NCBI RefSeq assembly: GCF_030445035.2
Contig: NC_080682.1
Coordinates: 29,370,770 to 29,434,769, forward strand
Length of the DNA stretch: 64,000 nt
Direction: 5' to 3'
Origin: Dasypus novemcinctus
Lineage: Eukaryota > Chordata > Mammalia > Cingulata > Dasypodidae
The position numbers and the translations under genes are program-made. Positions 25,851-38,607 of this stretch are shown here, one piece after another (position 1 is the stretch's first letter; every line of letters starts with the position of its first letter). The notes under the pieces were generated by a model that saw only the letters and a program-made list of their open reading frames with translations, ran no database searches and was not told where the DNA came from.

Positions 25851-26270
25851 GGGAAGCGGACTTGGCCCAGTGGATAGGGCATCCTTCTACCCCATGGGAG
25901 GTCCATGGTTCAAACCCTGGGCTTCCTTGACCCATGTGGAGCTGGCCCACATGCAATGCTGATGTGCGCAAGAATGTTGTGCCATGCAGGGGTGCCCCCC
26001 ACGTAGGGGAACCCCACATGCAAGAAGTGCGCCCCATAAGGAGAGCCGCCCAGCGGGAAAGAAAGTGCAGCTTGCCCAGGAATGGTGCCACACACACGAA
26101 GAGCTGACGCAGCAATATGACAAAACTAAAAGAAACAGATATCCATGCCACTGACAACAACAGAAGTGGACAAAAAAGAAGAACACGCAGCAAATGGACA
26201 CAGAGAACAGACAACTGGGAGGGAGGGAGGAAGGGGAGAGAGATAAATAAAATAAATATTTTAAAAAATT
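25851..26270 (+). mobile_element. DAS-type SINE, sense, in duplication copy B
   Basis: Starts GGGAAGCGGACTTGGCCCAG; B box GGTTCAAACCC; ends AATAAATATTTTAAAAAATT. The target duplication is GTTCAATGGTTG (25837-25848) against GTTCAAAGGTTG (26271-26282). Copy A at about 17158 has only the unoccupied site (GATCAATGTTCAATGTG). The long minus-strand open frames across it are artefacts. Confidence 0.93.
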
Positions 26271-26287
26271 GTTCAAAGGTTGTCTTT

Positions 26288-28045
26288 TTTTTTAATGGTA
26301 ATTTTAATTGATTTTGTAAAAATATTACATTAAAAAAACAATATGAGGTCCCATTCAACCCCACCACTCCCCACCCCCAGCAACACTCACTCCCATCATC
26401 ATGATACATCCATTTCATTTGGTAAGTACATCTCTAGGCATCTCTGCACCTCATGGTCAATGGTCCACATCATGGCCCATACTCTCCCACATTCCATCCA
26501 GTGGGCCCTGGGAGGATTTATGATGTCCGGTGATTGCCCCTGCAGCACCATCCAGGGCAACTCTAAGTCCCAAAGGCGCCTCCACATCTCATCTCTTCCT
26601 GCCATTCCCCATAACCATATCGGCCACCATGTCCACTTTTCCCACTCCACTCCAATGCCACCTTTTCTCTGTGGACCTTGGATTCGTTATGCCTGTGGCA
26701 TCTCTATGTCAAGAGGAGGCTCAGATTCCACATGGATACTGGATGCAATCCTCCTGCTTTCAGTTGTAGGCACTCTAGGCTCCATGGTGTGGTGGTTGTC
26801 CTTCTTCAACTCCATCTTAGCTGAGTGAGGTGAGTCCAATAAATCAGATTGTAGGAGCTGAAGTCTGTTGAGGCTCAGGGCCTGGCTATCATATTGTCAG
26901 TCCAGAGATTCAAATCCCCTAAATATATCTTAAACCCCAACACCAACTACAATTCCAGTAAAGTAGCATGAAAGTCTTATGAAAAGAGATTCCATCTGAG
27001 CCCAGTTTCATCACGCAGAAACACCAGCTCCAAAGAAGGGCCATCTGACATGGCAGTGAACCCCATCTGCCATGACCATAGAGCCCGTGGGTCTCTTTAG
27101 CTCTCAAAGGAACCAATACCTGGGGTTGTATCTACTTTATCTGTCTCTTAGATTCTGCTCAGTTGTGCATAAGGGCAATCCTTCTGACAGCCTCCAGACT
27201 CTTTTTTAGAGACTCGTAGCCATATAAACTCATTTCTCCTTTCCATTTCCCCCTTACATTAGGTCAAACAGCATTTTAAAGTCATGTTATTATATGTAGA
27301 CAGGGATATTCTGCTAGATCTGCATTGAACCTTCAATTCAAGGTCCTTTTCCAGTTGCATCATCAGTTGGTACTTGATAGTGATTCCTCCGTGCCAGGGA
27401 GGCTCATTCCCGGGTGTCATGTCCCACGCTGGGGGGAAGGCATTGCATTTACATGCTGAGATTGGCTTTGAGACTGGCCACATTTGAGTAACATAAAGGC
27501 TGTCAGGAGGAAATTCCCAGGCACAGTGCTGCTCTAGGCCTTGTTCTTATTTCAGGCATATAGGCTCACAAGCATAGTCATTAGTATCATGCTCTCACTG
27601 TTGGACCCTCATTCCTTCCTGGTCCTTACCGTTGCACCTGGGGGACTACAGCTGCTCCCCTAGTGACCACGACAGAGCACCCCTGGCCAGGAACCCAGTA
27701 CCCCCCCAGCTGTAGTTTTTAATTGTTGCCACTATTAGTATATCCAAACATTACCATGCACCCTGGACATATGCCCTGTATAGCTCCCTGTCAGCCATAT
27801 ATCACCTGTCAATAGTATCCTATACCAGTATTCCTCTGCTGCCATTGTTGAACCACTCTGCGATCCAAAACTTCCTGAAAATTGAAGCCCAATATAATGT
27901 AATGATCCCTTACTAGTAAAATGGCACAGAGCGATGGGTTTAAAGGTTAGATATAGAATACGTGTTGACTTGGAAAAATTCTACATCCTATCTTTTTCTT
28001 TTTTTTTTTTTCCCTAATTATTGAACTTCTCTTCACAAGAGCCCT
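26288..28045 (-). mobile_element. 5'-truncated L1 insertion consisting only of 3' UTR
   Basis: Collinear with 28649-30440, the 3' UTR of the full L1. It starts with a T run (A tail), then TTGATTTTGTAAAAATATTAC, and runs to CTTCTCTTCACAAGAGCCCTAG. A perfect 11-base duplication, AGGTTGTCTTT, flanks it at 26277-26287 and 28046-28056. The insertion landed next to the SINE at 25851 and re-used part of that SINE's target repeat. No protein is encoded. Confidence 0.92.
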
Positions 28046-28723
28046 AGGTTGTCTTTGACCCACATTTACTGGCTCATGGTTTTTCCTCTTTGTAAAAGAC
28101 TTCCAGCAATTGGTAATAAAAAATAATTGAAATCCATCTCAATATTAAATGAAAATGTTATTAATATTGAGGTACATATAGAAATTTCACTTACATTGTG
28201 TGGTGTGTGTTAATGGAATAACCAAAATAGTGCACCATTATATGTTAATATTATATCCATTTCCTTGTAAAACTTAGGAAGAGAAAGGGCTTTTTAAAGG
28301 AAATCAGTTATTTTGAGATTTGGGGTTTGACTTATTTTACTTTGAGACAATATTTTCTGCTCTAGTTCAGTTCTCCTAGGCCTAATTAGCCTCATTTACA
28401 ACGTTTACAAATATAAACAATTTTGGAAGTTGTTACCACTTAGTGACATTGATTCCTTTTAAATTCATCAAATGTATGTGTTTTTCAGGACACTTGGATG
28501 GTTTGTTAAGTAATCATTTGTAAAATAGTATTTTTAATCTTCACATTTTCTTGCTTATTATTCATGAAAAATGTTCTGAAAGTTTTAAATTATTTATTTA
28601 ATAAAAAACAAATTTACTCTTAAAAGTAATAAGAAATTACTAATTATTTTTTTGAATCTTTTTTTAAATTGATTTTGTAATAATATTACATTAAAAAAAT
28701 ATATGTAAGGTCCCATTCAACCC

Positions 28724-28758
28724 CACCCCCCCACCCCACCTCTCCCCCCCCCCCCCCA
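28724..28758 (-). repeat. C-rich tract (G-rich in the L1 sense strand)
   Basis: CCCCACCCCCCCACCCC followed by a run of 15-16 C. In L1 sense orientation this is a G-rich tract near the 3' end, like the conserved G-rich polypurine tract of mammalian L1 3' UTRs, and could form a quadruplex. The sister fragments at 26355-26385 and 4503-4525 hold shorter versions. Confidence 0.75.
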
Positions 28759-31447
28759 GCAACACTCGTTCCCATCATCATGACACATCCATTGGATTTG
28801 GTAAGTACATCTTTGGGCACCACAGCACCTCATAGTCAATGGTCCACATCATGGCCCATACTCTCCTCCATTCCATCCAGTGGGCCCTGTGAGGATTTAC
28901 AATGTCCGGTGATTGCCTCTGAAGCACCATCCAGGGCAGCTCCATGTCCCAAAGACGCCTCCACCTCTCATCTCTTCCTGCCTTTCCCCATACCCATCAG
29001 CCACCATGTCCACTTTTCCCAATCCAATGCCACCTCTTCTATGTGGACATCGGATTGGTTGTGTCCATTGCACCTCTATGTCAAGAGGAGGCTCAGATTC
29101 CACAGGGATACTGGATGCAATCCTCCCACTTTCAGTTGTAATCACTCTAGGCTCCATGGTGTGGTGGTTGTCCTTCTTCAACTCCATCTTAGCTGAGTGT
29201 GGTAAGTCCAATAAATCATATTGTAGGTGCTGGAGTCTGTTGAGGCTCAGGACCTGGCTATCACATTGTCAGTCCAGAGATTCAAATCCCCTAAATATAT
29301 CTTAAACCCCAACATTAACTGCACCTCCAGCACATTAGCATGAAAGTCTTATGAAGGAAGATCCCATCTGAGTCCAGATTCATCACACATAAACACCAGT
29401 TCCAAAAAGGGGCCATCTGACCTGGTAGTTAACTCCATCGGCCATGACCATAATTCCCATGGGTCTCTTTAGCCCTCGAAGGAACCGATATCTGGGGGTT
29501 GTATCTGCTTTATCTGTCTCTCTGACTCTGCTCAGTTGTGCATGAGGGCAATCCTTCTGCCAGCCTCCAGACTCTTTTTTAGAAACTCGTAGCCATATGA
29601 ACTCATTTCTCTTTTCCATTTCCCCCATACTTTAGGTCAAACAGCATTTTAAAGTCATGTTATTTTATGTAGACAGGGATATTCTGCTGATCCACGTTGA
29701 ACCTTCCGTATAAGGTCATTTTCCAGTTGCATCATCAGTTGGTAGTTGATAGTGGTCCCTCGGTGCCAGGGAGGCTCATCCCCGTGTGTCATGTCCCACG
29801 CTGGGGGGAAGGCATTGCATTTACATGCTGAGTTTGGCTTCGAGACTGGCCACATTTGAGTAACATGAAGGCTGACAGGAGGAAATTCCCAGGCACAATG
29901 TTGCTCTAGGCCTTGTTCTTATTTTAGGCTTATCAGCTCACAAGCATAGTCATTAGCATCAGGGGCTCACTGTTGAACCCTCACTCCCTCCCGGTCCCCG
30001 CCGCTGTACCTGGGAGACTGTCGCTGCTCCCCTAGGGACCACGACAGAGCACCACTGGCCAGGAACCCAGTACCCCCCCTGCTGTGGTTTTTAATTGTTG
30101 CCACTATGAGTATATCCAAACATTACCATGCACCCTGGACATATGTTCTGTACAGCTCCCTGTCAGCCATATATCACCTGTTATTGGTATCCCATACCAG
30201 TATCCCTCCATTGCCATTGTTGAAACACTCTGTGATCCAGAACTCCCCGAAATTTGAAGCCCAATATAATGTCATGGTCCCTTACTAGGGAATGGCATAT
30301 AGCGATGGATTTAAAGGTTAGATAAAGAACTTGGATAAAGTTAGATAAAGAACTTAGAGAATGTTGACTTGAAAAAATTCTACATCCTTTTTTTTTTTTC
30401 CCCCCTAATTATTCAGCTTCTCTTCACAGGAGTCCTAGACCACAGCAATGCATATATATAATATACAGCACTCCCATACATCCACCACAAAACCTTTTTC
30501 CTTCCACAGCGATACTCTTACACCCTATTCACATCATATTTACTTAACGTGATGTACAGAGTCTGAGACATTAGCTTTCTAACAAGGTGACATCTGTGCT
30601 TACATTATGGTGCATACTTTAGGATACACAGTTCTTTACATTCTTAGTTATCCTATGTTTTACATTATGGTTGAAATTATCAGTCTGTCATCTCCTATAT
30701 GTTATGGTGAAATATTACATGTTTTATATCCATCCTTGTGTACTCTCAAGAAACTCCTCTCTTACCCCCCATTTACCTTGGTTCCACACATTTAACGTCC
30801 ATTTTCCCTTCCACCTTGGTGCCCACAGTGACAGCCAACCTCCGTTTCCTGAGGAGCCACTTCCAGAGATAGATGGAATAGTGTTCAGGGCCTAACTTGC
30901 TCAACTGCCCCAATGCCCTGGGAGCCACCCTTTCTCTCGAGGGATACAGTTCCCTCTATTTGGTGGCATTAGTCCTCCCCAGGATGTGGGTCCACCCCCA
31001 CTCTTACTACTTGGGTTTCTACCCCATGGTGACACCCACTCTGGCAGAATGAGCATTTAGACATTCCCCAGGAGCCCATTCTGCATCAGACCCTCCCCTC
31101 CGAGCATTCTATACAGGTAACCCTCTTTATTATATTTTGATATGATTTTCTTGGCATTTTACTCTCCACCAACACCTGACCCTCTCCTGTGTTCGTATGC
31201 TACCCCTCCCTCCCCCCACTTTTGGGCAATGTTACCCATCCGTCCCTCCCCAGCCACCCTCAAACCCGTAAAGCCCCAACCAAAGGCAACCTCTTGCCCC
31301 CCTTTTATCTCTTCTTTGTGTTCATACTTACCACTATCTCATCTTAAATTCCACCCCTGCAGACATCGGCTCATATCCTTCCTCCACCCTCCGATTTCTT
31401 GTAAGCCTATCGTTCAGTCTCTTGCTATCCAAGGCAGCTTGTTTATT

Positions 31448-34400
31448 TCATATCATTGAGGTCATGTAGTATTTGTCCTTCAATGTCTGGGTTGCTTCAC
31501 TCAACATAAGATTCTCAAGATTCATCCATGTTATCACATGTGTTTGTAGTGTGTTTGTTCTTACAGCCGAGTAGTATTCCATTGTGTGTATATACCACAT
31601 TTTATTGATCCACTCATCTGTTGATGGGCATTTGGGTTGATTCCAACTTTTGGCAATAGTGAACAATGCTGCTATGAACATTGGTGTACATATATCTGTT
31701 TGTGTCCTTGTTTTCAGTTCTGCTGGGTATATACCCAGCAGTGGTATTGCTGGGTCATATGGCAAATCTATGGCTAGTTTTTTGAGAAACCGCCATACTG
31801 TCCTCCAGAACGGTTGGATCCTTCTGCATTCCCACCAGCAGTGGATGAGTGTTCCCCTTCCTTCACATCCTCTCCAGCACTTGTATTCTTCTGATTTTTT
31901 CATAGCTGCCAATCTTATGGGTGTAAGATGGTATCTCATTGTAGTTTTAATTTGCATTTCCCTGATAGCTAGAGATTTGGAACATTTTTTCATGTGCTTT
32001 TTTGCCATTTGTATTTCTTCTTTGGAGAAGTGTCTGTTTAAGTCTTTTTCCCATTTTTTAAATGGGTTGTTTATCTTTTTATTTTCAAGATATAGAAGTT
32101 CTTTATATATGCACGTTATAAGTTTCTTATCAGATATATGATTGCCAAATATTTTCTCCCACTGTGTGGGCTCCCTTTTTACTTTCTTGACAAACTCCTT
32201 TGAGGTGCAGAAGGCTTTAATTTTGAGGTAGTCCCATTTATCTATTAGTTCTTTTGCTGCTCGTGCTTTTGGTGAGATATTCATAAATCCATTTCCTATT
32301 ACAAGGTCCTGTAGATGTTTCCCTACACTGCTTTCTAAGGTTTTTATGGTCTTGGCTCTTATATGTAGGTCTTTGATCCATCTTGAGTTGATCTTTGTAT
32401 AAGGTGTGAGATGGTAATCCTCTTTCATTCTTCTACATATGGCTATCCAGTTCTCCAGACACCATTTGTTGAATAGGCCACTCTCTCCCAGTTGAGAGGG
32501 TTTGGTGGCTTTATCAAATATTATGTGGCTGTATATGTGAGGTTCTATATCAGAGCTTTCAATTCGATTCTATTGGTCTATGTGTCTCTCCTTATGCCAA
32601 TACCATGCTGTTTTCACCACCGTAGCTTTGTAGTATGTTTTGAAGTCAGGTAGTGTGATTCCTCCAATTTCGTTTTTCTTTTTCAGTATGTCTTTGGCTA
32701 TTCGGGGTCTCTTTCCTTTCCAAATAAATTTCATAGTTAGTTTTTCTAGTTCCTTAAAGAAGGCTGCATTGATTTTTATTGGGATTGCATTGAATGTGTA
32801 GATCAGTTTTGGTAGGATAGACATCTTAATAATATTCAGTCTTCCTATCCATGAACAAGGAATAGTCTTCCATTTATTCAGGTCTTCTTTGATTTCCTTG
32901 AACAATCTTGTATAGTTCTCGGTGTATAAGTTCTTTACCTCTTTAGTTAAATTTATTCCTAAGTATTTGATTTTTTTATTTACTATTGTGAATGGTATTT
33001 GTTTCTTGATTTCCTCCTGATCTTGCTCATTATTAGTGTACAGGAATGCTACTGATTTTTGCGCATTGATCTTATAACCTGCAATTTACTAAACTCATTT
33101 ATGAGTTCTAGAATCTTCGTTGTAGATCTCTCAGGGTTTTCTATGTATAGGATCATGTCATCTGCAAATAATGAAATTTTGACTTCTTCCTTTCCAATTT
33201 GAATGCCTTTTATTTCTGGTTCTTGCCTCAGTGCTCGAGCAAGTACTTCTAAGACAATGTTAAATAGGAGTGGAGACAGTGGGCATCCTTGTCTTGTTCC
33301 TGAGTTTAGAGGGAAGGAGTCTAGGATTTCTCCATTGTAAACAATATTGGCTTTAGGTTTTTCATATATACTCTTTATCATGTTCAAAAAATTTCCTTGT
33401 ATTCCAATCTTTTGGAGTGTTTTTATCAAGAAAGGGTGCTGTATTTTGTCAAATGCTTTTTCTGCATCAATAGATATAATCATGTGATTTTTTTCCTTCA
33501 ATCTGTTTATATGGTGTATTACGTTGATTGATTTTCTTATGTTGAACCATCCTTGCATACCTGGGATGAATCCCACTTGGTCGTGGTGTATAATACGTTT
33601 AATGTGTTGTTGAATACGATTAGCAAGTATTTTGTTAAGTATTTTTGCGTCTAGATTCATTAGAGAAATTGGTCTGTAATTTTCCTTTCTTGTGATGTCT
33701 TTGTTTGGCTTTGGTACTAGGGTAATGGTGGCATCATAGAAGGAGTTGGGTAATGTTCTTTCTGTTTTGATTTTTTGGAATAGTTTCAGCAGGATTGGTG
33801 TCAGTTCTTTCCGGAATGTTTTGTAGAATTCACCTGTGAAGCCATCTGGCCCTGGGCTCTTCTTAGTTGGGAGATTTTTAATAACTGATTCTATCTCTCT
33901 GCTTGTGATTGGTTTGTTAAGATCATCAATTTCTCCTTTTGTCAATATGGGTTGCTTATGTGTTTCTAGGAATTTGTCCATTTCCTCTAGATTGTCATTT
34001 TTGTTGGAATATAGTTTTTCAAAATATCCTCTTATGATAGTCTTTATTTCTGTGGGGTCAGTGGTGATATCACCTATCTCATTTCTTATTTTGTGTATTT
34101 GCATCTTCTCTCTTTTTTTCTTTGTTAGTGTTGCTAAAGGTTTGTCAATTTTGTTAATCTTCTCAAAAAACCAGCTCTTGGTCTTGTTTATCTGTTCAAG
34201 TGCTTTCTTATTTTCTATTTCATTTAGTTCTGCTCTTATCTTTGTTATTTCCTTCCTTCTTCTTCCTGTTGGGTTACTTTATGTTGTTTTTCTAATTCCT
34301 TCAAATGTGCAGTTAGTTCTTCAATTTTTGCTCTTTCTTCTTTTTTGATGTATGAATTTATGGCTATAAACTTCCCTCTCAGTACTGCTTTTGCTGCATC

Positions 34401-35264
34401 CCATAAATTTTGGTATGTTGTGTTATCATTATCATTTCTTTCAAGGTAGTCATTGATTTCTTTTGAGATTTCCTCTTTGACCCACTGTTTTTCTAAGAGT
34501 GTGCTGTTTAATTTCCAAATCGTGGTGTGAAATCTGGGCTTCTCTCCCTTGCAAATCTCCAGCTTGACTCCACTGTGGTCAGAGATAATGTTTTATATGA
34601 CTTCAATCTTTCTGAATTCGTTCAGCCTTTCTTTGTGGCCTAGCATATGATCTATCTTGGAGAATGATCCATGTGCGCTTGAGAAAAATGTATATCCTGC
34701 TGTGTTTGGGTGTAGCGATCTATATATATCTATTAGATCCAGCTCCTCTAATATACTATTCAGATGTTTTGTTTCTTTGGTGATTCTCTTTTGAGATGTT
34801 CTGTCCAGAGTTGATAGTGGTGTATTAAAATCCCCCACTATAATTGTAGATGTATCTATTCTTTCACTTAGTTTTTCCAGCGTTTGCCTGACGTATTTAG
34901 AGGCACCCTTGTTAGGGGCATAGATATTTATGATTGTTCGATCTTCTTGACAGATTTTCCCTTTCACTAAAATGTAGTATCCTTCTTTGTCTCTCACAAT
35001 TGTTTCACATTTAAAGTCTATTTTGTCTGATATTAATATAGCTACTCCTGCCTTTTTTTGGTTATTGTTAGCTTGTATGATTGTTTTCCAGCCATTTACT
35101 TTCAGTCTCCATGCGTCTCTGGGTCTAAGATATGTCTCTTGTAGACAGCATATGGATGGGTCATATTTCCTTATCCAATGTCCCAGTCTGAATCTTTTGA
35201 TAGGTGAGTTTAATCCGTTGACATTCAGTGTTATTTCTATCAAGGAATTATTTGTGCTAGCCAT
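31448..35264 (-). pseudogene. L1 ORF2 (endonuclease-reverse transcriptase), disrupted
   Basis: The span of about 1,270 codons is normal for mammalian L1 ORF2. The N-terminal apurinic endonuclease domain starts at the ATG 35264 (LNVNGLNSP, CLQETYL, VGDFNTPLS, SKIDHMLG, all catalytic signatures present). The reverse transcriptase has [19 protein letters not shown] and the catalytic FADD (near 33153-33167). The C-terminal cysteine-rich segment is CWRGCEGRGTLIHCWWEC near 31800-31860, with the end at 31448. It is inactive: an in-frame TAA ends the endonuclease piece at about 34593, at least two frame changes separate later pieces (33049-34104, 32570-32905 and 31448-32428), and there is at least one further stop. 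The intact protein would nick DNA at TTTT/AA-like sites and copy L1 RNA in place. Confidence 0.93.
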
Positions 35265-35337
35265 ATTTTGATTGGATTTGTGTTTGTCATATTTTGTTTA
35301 TATATTTTTTTTGTCTTTTTTGTTGTTGTTGTTGGTC

Positions 35338-36299
35338 TTATACTCTCCTCCAACTCTGCCTTTCCTGTTTTTTCCTTTCTTCCTGTAGAACTCCCTTTAG
35401 AATTTCTTGAAGGGGAGGTTTCTTGTTGGTATACTCTTTCAGTTTCTGTTTGTCTGCGAATATTTTGAACTCTCCATCATGTTTGAATGCTAATTTAGCT
35501 GGATAGAGTATTCTTGGTTGGAAATTACTTTCCTTTAGTACCTTGACTATATCATACCACTGCCTTCTTGCCTCCATGGTTTCAGAAGAGAAATCAGCAC
35601 TTAATCTAATTGAGCTTCCCTTGTATGTGATGGTTTTCTTTTCTCTTGCTGCTTTTAGGATTTTCTCTTTGTCTTGAGCATTGGATAATTTGACAAGTAT
35701 ATGTCTTGGGGTGGGCCTGTTGGTGTTTATGACTTGTGGAGTGCGCTGTGCTTCTTGGATATGTACATCTGTCTCTTTCAGTAGATTTGGGAATTTTTCA
35801 GCCATTATTTCCTGCAACATTCCTTCTGACCCCTTTCCCTTCTCTTCACCTTCTGGAATGCCTATAATACGTATGTTTGAGCGTTTTGCATTGTCATTCA
35901 GGTCCCTAAATCCTAATTGGATTTTTTCTATCTTCTTATTGATCCCTTCTACTATCTGTTTGATTTCTGAAGTACTGTCTTCCACATCACTAATTCTCTG
36001 CTCTGTCTCTTCTAGTCTGCTGATATTTGCTGCAAGTGTATTTTTGATTTCTTGAACTGTGGTGTTCATTCCCATCATATCTGTTATGTTTTTTCGTATG
36101 TCTGCAATTTCCCCTCCAAGTGATGTTTCATGTTGTTAACCTCTTTCATTACTTCGTCAAATTTGTCGGTGATAAATGTTCTGAGATCTTTCATTGCTTG
36201 TGCCAAGTTTTGCTCCCCTTCGTGATTATTGGTTTGTTGATTGGATTCAGCCATGTGATTACTGGTTTGGTTTGTAGATTTTTGTTGCTTTCTGGTCAT
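35338..36299 (-). pseudogene. L1 ORF1 (RNA-binding chaperone), one frameshift
   Basis: The ATG at 36299 starts MTRKQQKSTNQTSNHMAESN. The coiled-coil part runs to about residue 65, where the frame changes in a G run near 36107, so the direct reading ends in a stop at 36084. The rest (35338-36078) holds the coiled coil (ISRLEETEQRISDVED), the RRM (RSNIRIIGIPEGEEK; RHILVKLSNAQDKEKILKAAREK) and the C-terminal domain (DFSSETMEARRQWYDIVKVL). About 320 codons, against 338 in human. The protein would coat L1 RNA as a trimer. A 73-base spacer separates it from ORF2, as usual for L1. Confidence 0.93.
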
Positions 36300-37829
36300 C
36301 TCTTTATCTTGACGGATTTAATCAGTTCCTTAGCTTCTTTGTCTCCTCTTGGAGGTTAATTAGCTATTATTTTTGCATAGGTGTTATATCTTCTCTTTGT
36401 CACTTTTTTCTTCTTATTCTAGTTTCTTGTTGTTGGTTAAGTTCACTTTAAAGGAAAGTATTAGTGTTGGGGGAAGGCAATTGTGTAAGCAAGGGAAAAG
36501 TGTAAAGTAATATTGGTGATATATGTTAACAAAGCAAGAATATGAGATCTGGGATGGAGGTTAGATTTATGTAAATTGTGTAGAGTTATAGCAGTAGGTA
36601 GAGTACCTATTATGAGGTAGGTGATTGAATATGGAAGGATTATGGTATGAGCTAACAAGCTATTGATTTCGTGAGAGAGGGAAAGAGAAAAAAAATGGTA
36701 ATAGTTTCAAGAGTGGATAACAGACAGAAAACAAAACATAGGTATTAGAAATTAAGACTTAGACCCTTCATGAATCGAAGAAAGGGAGGTGGGAGGTGGA
36801 ATATGGGAGAGCCAGTAGATGGTGGCGGATATCAAGATGTAGGGGAAAGAGGATAGTGCAGGTAGGCTAAATCAGTTCACACAGAAATGAGGCAGTGGAG
36901 AATGAGAAAACCCCAGCGAATGTGAGGTGTTTCCTGCCGCATCTATTTTATAATTGAGTTAAAATAAACTAAGTAGAATATGAGGGACAAGAGGGAGAGA
37001 GACAACAGAGAAAAAGAAAGAAAGAAAAAAAAAGAAAGTGGGGGGAAGGGACGAGAGGAAGAAAGTAGAAGGGGATGGGCAAGGGGTGGGGAACAGACAG
37101 GGGAAAGAAAAAAAAAAAAAACAGATATGCACAACCCAGAATTAAAACACCCACTTCACAGCACCTACCACGAAAAAAAGCCTTAAATAACTGAGTAAAA
37201 GAAAGACTTTGGGGGATACGCTGTGAGAGAAGACTCGGGGATAATGCGGTGTTAGCAATCAGGAAATTGAAAAAAGTAAAGAATAAGTCAAAATGAAAAT
37301 AAAAACAAAAGAAAATGAAACGATAAGGAAAGAACGCCAACGTTGAAGGCTAGGGCATTTAAGGACCTCAGATGGACCTCAGTGCGTGATGGATTCAGGG
37401 ATGGAAAGTCTGAGATATTGAGGTCTCAGGAGATGTGAGTCTCTGTGGTGTGGGCCACCAGATTTTAGGGAATTCAGACTTGGCACCCTCCAATCTGGTC
37501 TACAGGAAGCCTGGGAGCCCCGCAGTGTAACACAGCCCTCAGGGATCCCCTCAGCTGGGTGCCAGCCTTTAGGGGGAAGTCAGATCCGCAAACTCTATAT
37601 TATGACTGAACCCTGCAATTCATTTACTTAGCTGGGCTCATTAGTATATTTCACTTCAGCTTTTAGACAGCTCCCGTCCTGTGATTCCAAACCTCTGCCA
37701 CTAGAGGGCGCCTCTACACCGCAGCCACTTTGCTAGTACAGATCTAAAGCCCGGCCTGTGACGCCGAAAACAGATTCGAAAATCGGATTTCTCAAGCTTC
37801 ACAAAATATTCCCTAATCTGCTTCCAGAC

Positions 37830-38377
37830 GTATCCCCCTCCCTTGCCGCAGCCTAATACAACTTTCCGATTACGTCTCTTTATTGCCTACAGCCTATTTG
37901 GGTCGGAGACCGGCTGCCGGGCTTTTGGGGGCGGGGCTTCAGGCGTAAGCACTATTGTTTATGTTCGCAATCACAAGTTTCTCTCGCTTCACAACAAAGC
38001 ACCGTCTATCTTCCCAAATCGCACTGCAAAGGCGACCCGTCGCATCAACCCGTGCACAGCTCGCCCAGAGCTCGTGAACTCCTCGACAGCTCAGAGCCGT
38101 GTAAAAGCGGTGCCGCTGGGCTGAACCGCGACTCCCCCCACCCGCAGCAGGGAGGAGCCCGGGCGCGTGGGTCTCACCCACAGGCAATAGAACCCAAACT
38201 ATATCTACTAGACCAATCCTCTCCGTTACCTTTCCACCCAATCGATGTCCAGGCACTTCTGCCCTGCAAAAATCCCGAAAAAGCCCGGCCTTGGAGAGCC
38301 TGCAGCCGCGCCCAACCGTCTCCTCCCGGGACCTATCGCAAAGGCAAGTTCACTCAGCGACCATCTTGCCTCCCCTC
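37830..38377 (-). promoter_or_regulatory. GC/CpG-rich L1 5' UTR promoter with YY1-like site
   Basis: The window is mostly AT-rich, yet 37850-38340 is GC-rich with many CpGs. It lies at the 5' end of the full L1. On the minus strand the first bases read GAGGGGAGGCAAGATGGTCG. CAAGATGG is the YY1-type site that fixes the transcription start at the same place in human L1. Promoter activity is inferred from position and family. Confidence 0.7.
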
Positions 38378-38607
38378 AGAAATTACTAATTATTATAGAG
38401 CATGTGTTTTCTTCATTTCCTTCTTCCCTTAACACATGACAATATTTATTAACTCTCCTTTTGAAATGATATATCATTTTTGTCTATTTTTGTATTTTCT
38501 ATTTTTCTGGTTACTCTAGTCTTTTCTTTCACTTGGGTGTTTGATATTACTCTATTTCCAGAATATATATAGGAATCAGTAAATGTTTTGCCTTTGTTCA
38601 ATGCCTT

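Larger units (their letters stand above)
28649..38377 (-). mobile_element. Full-length L1 LINE, about 9.7 kb, with inactivated ORFs
   Basis: Antisense, complete L1: 5' UTR 36300-38377 (about 2.1 kb), ORF1 35338-36299, ORF2 31448-35264, then an unusually long 3' UTR 28649-31447 (about 2.8 kb) ending in a short A tail. A perfect 17-base target duplication, AGAAATTACTAATTATT, flanks it (28632-28648 and 38378-38394), and the uninterrupted site exists in copy A near 17764. Both ORFs carry breaks, so it cannot move by itself now. The full 5' end, intact duplication and GC-rich 5' UTR make it one of the less-decayed elements here. It would have been transcribed from right to left. Confidence 0.95.

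Noticed and set aside
25801-26418. 205-codon minus frame that looks like a membrane protein
   Set aside because: It spans a DAS SINE read backwards. Similar frames occur at the other SINE copies (8300, 9147, 54013, 60979).
33836-36359. Plus-strand hydrophobic frames of up to 170 codons
   Set aside because: They are antisense shadows of L1 ORF2 and ORF1.
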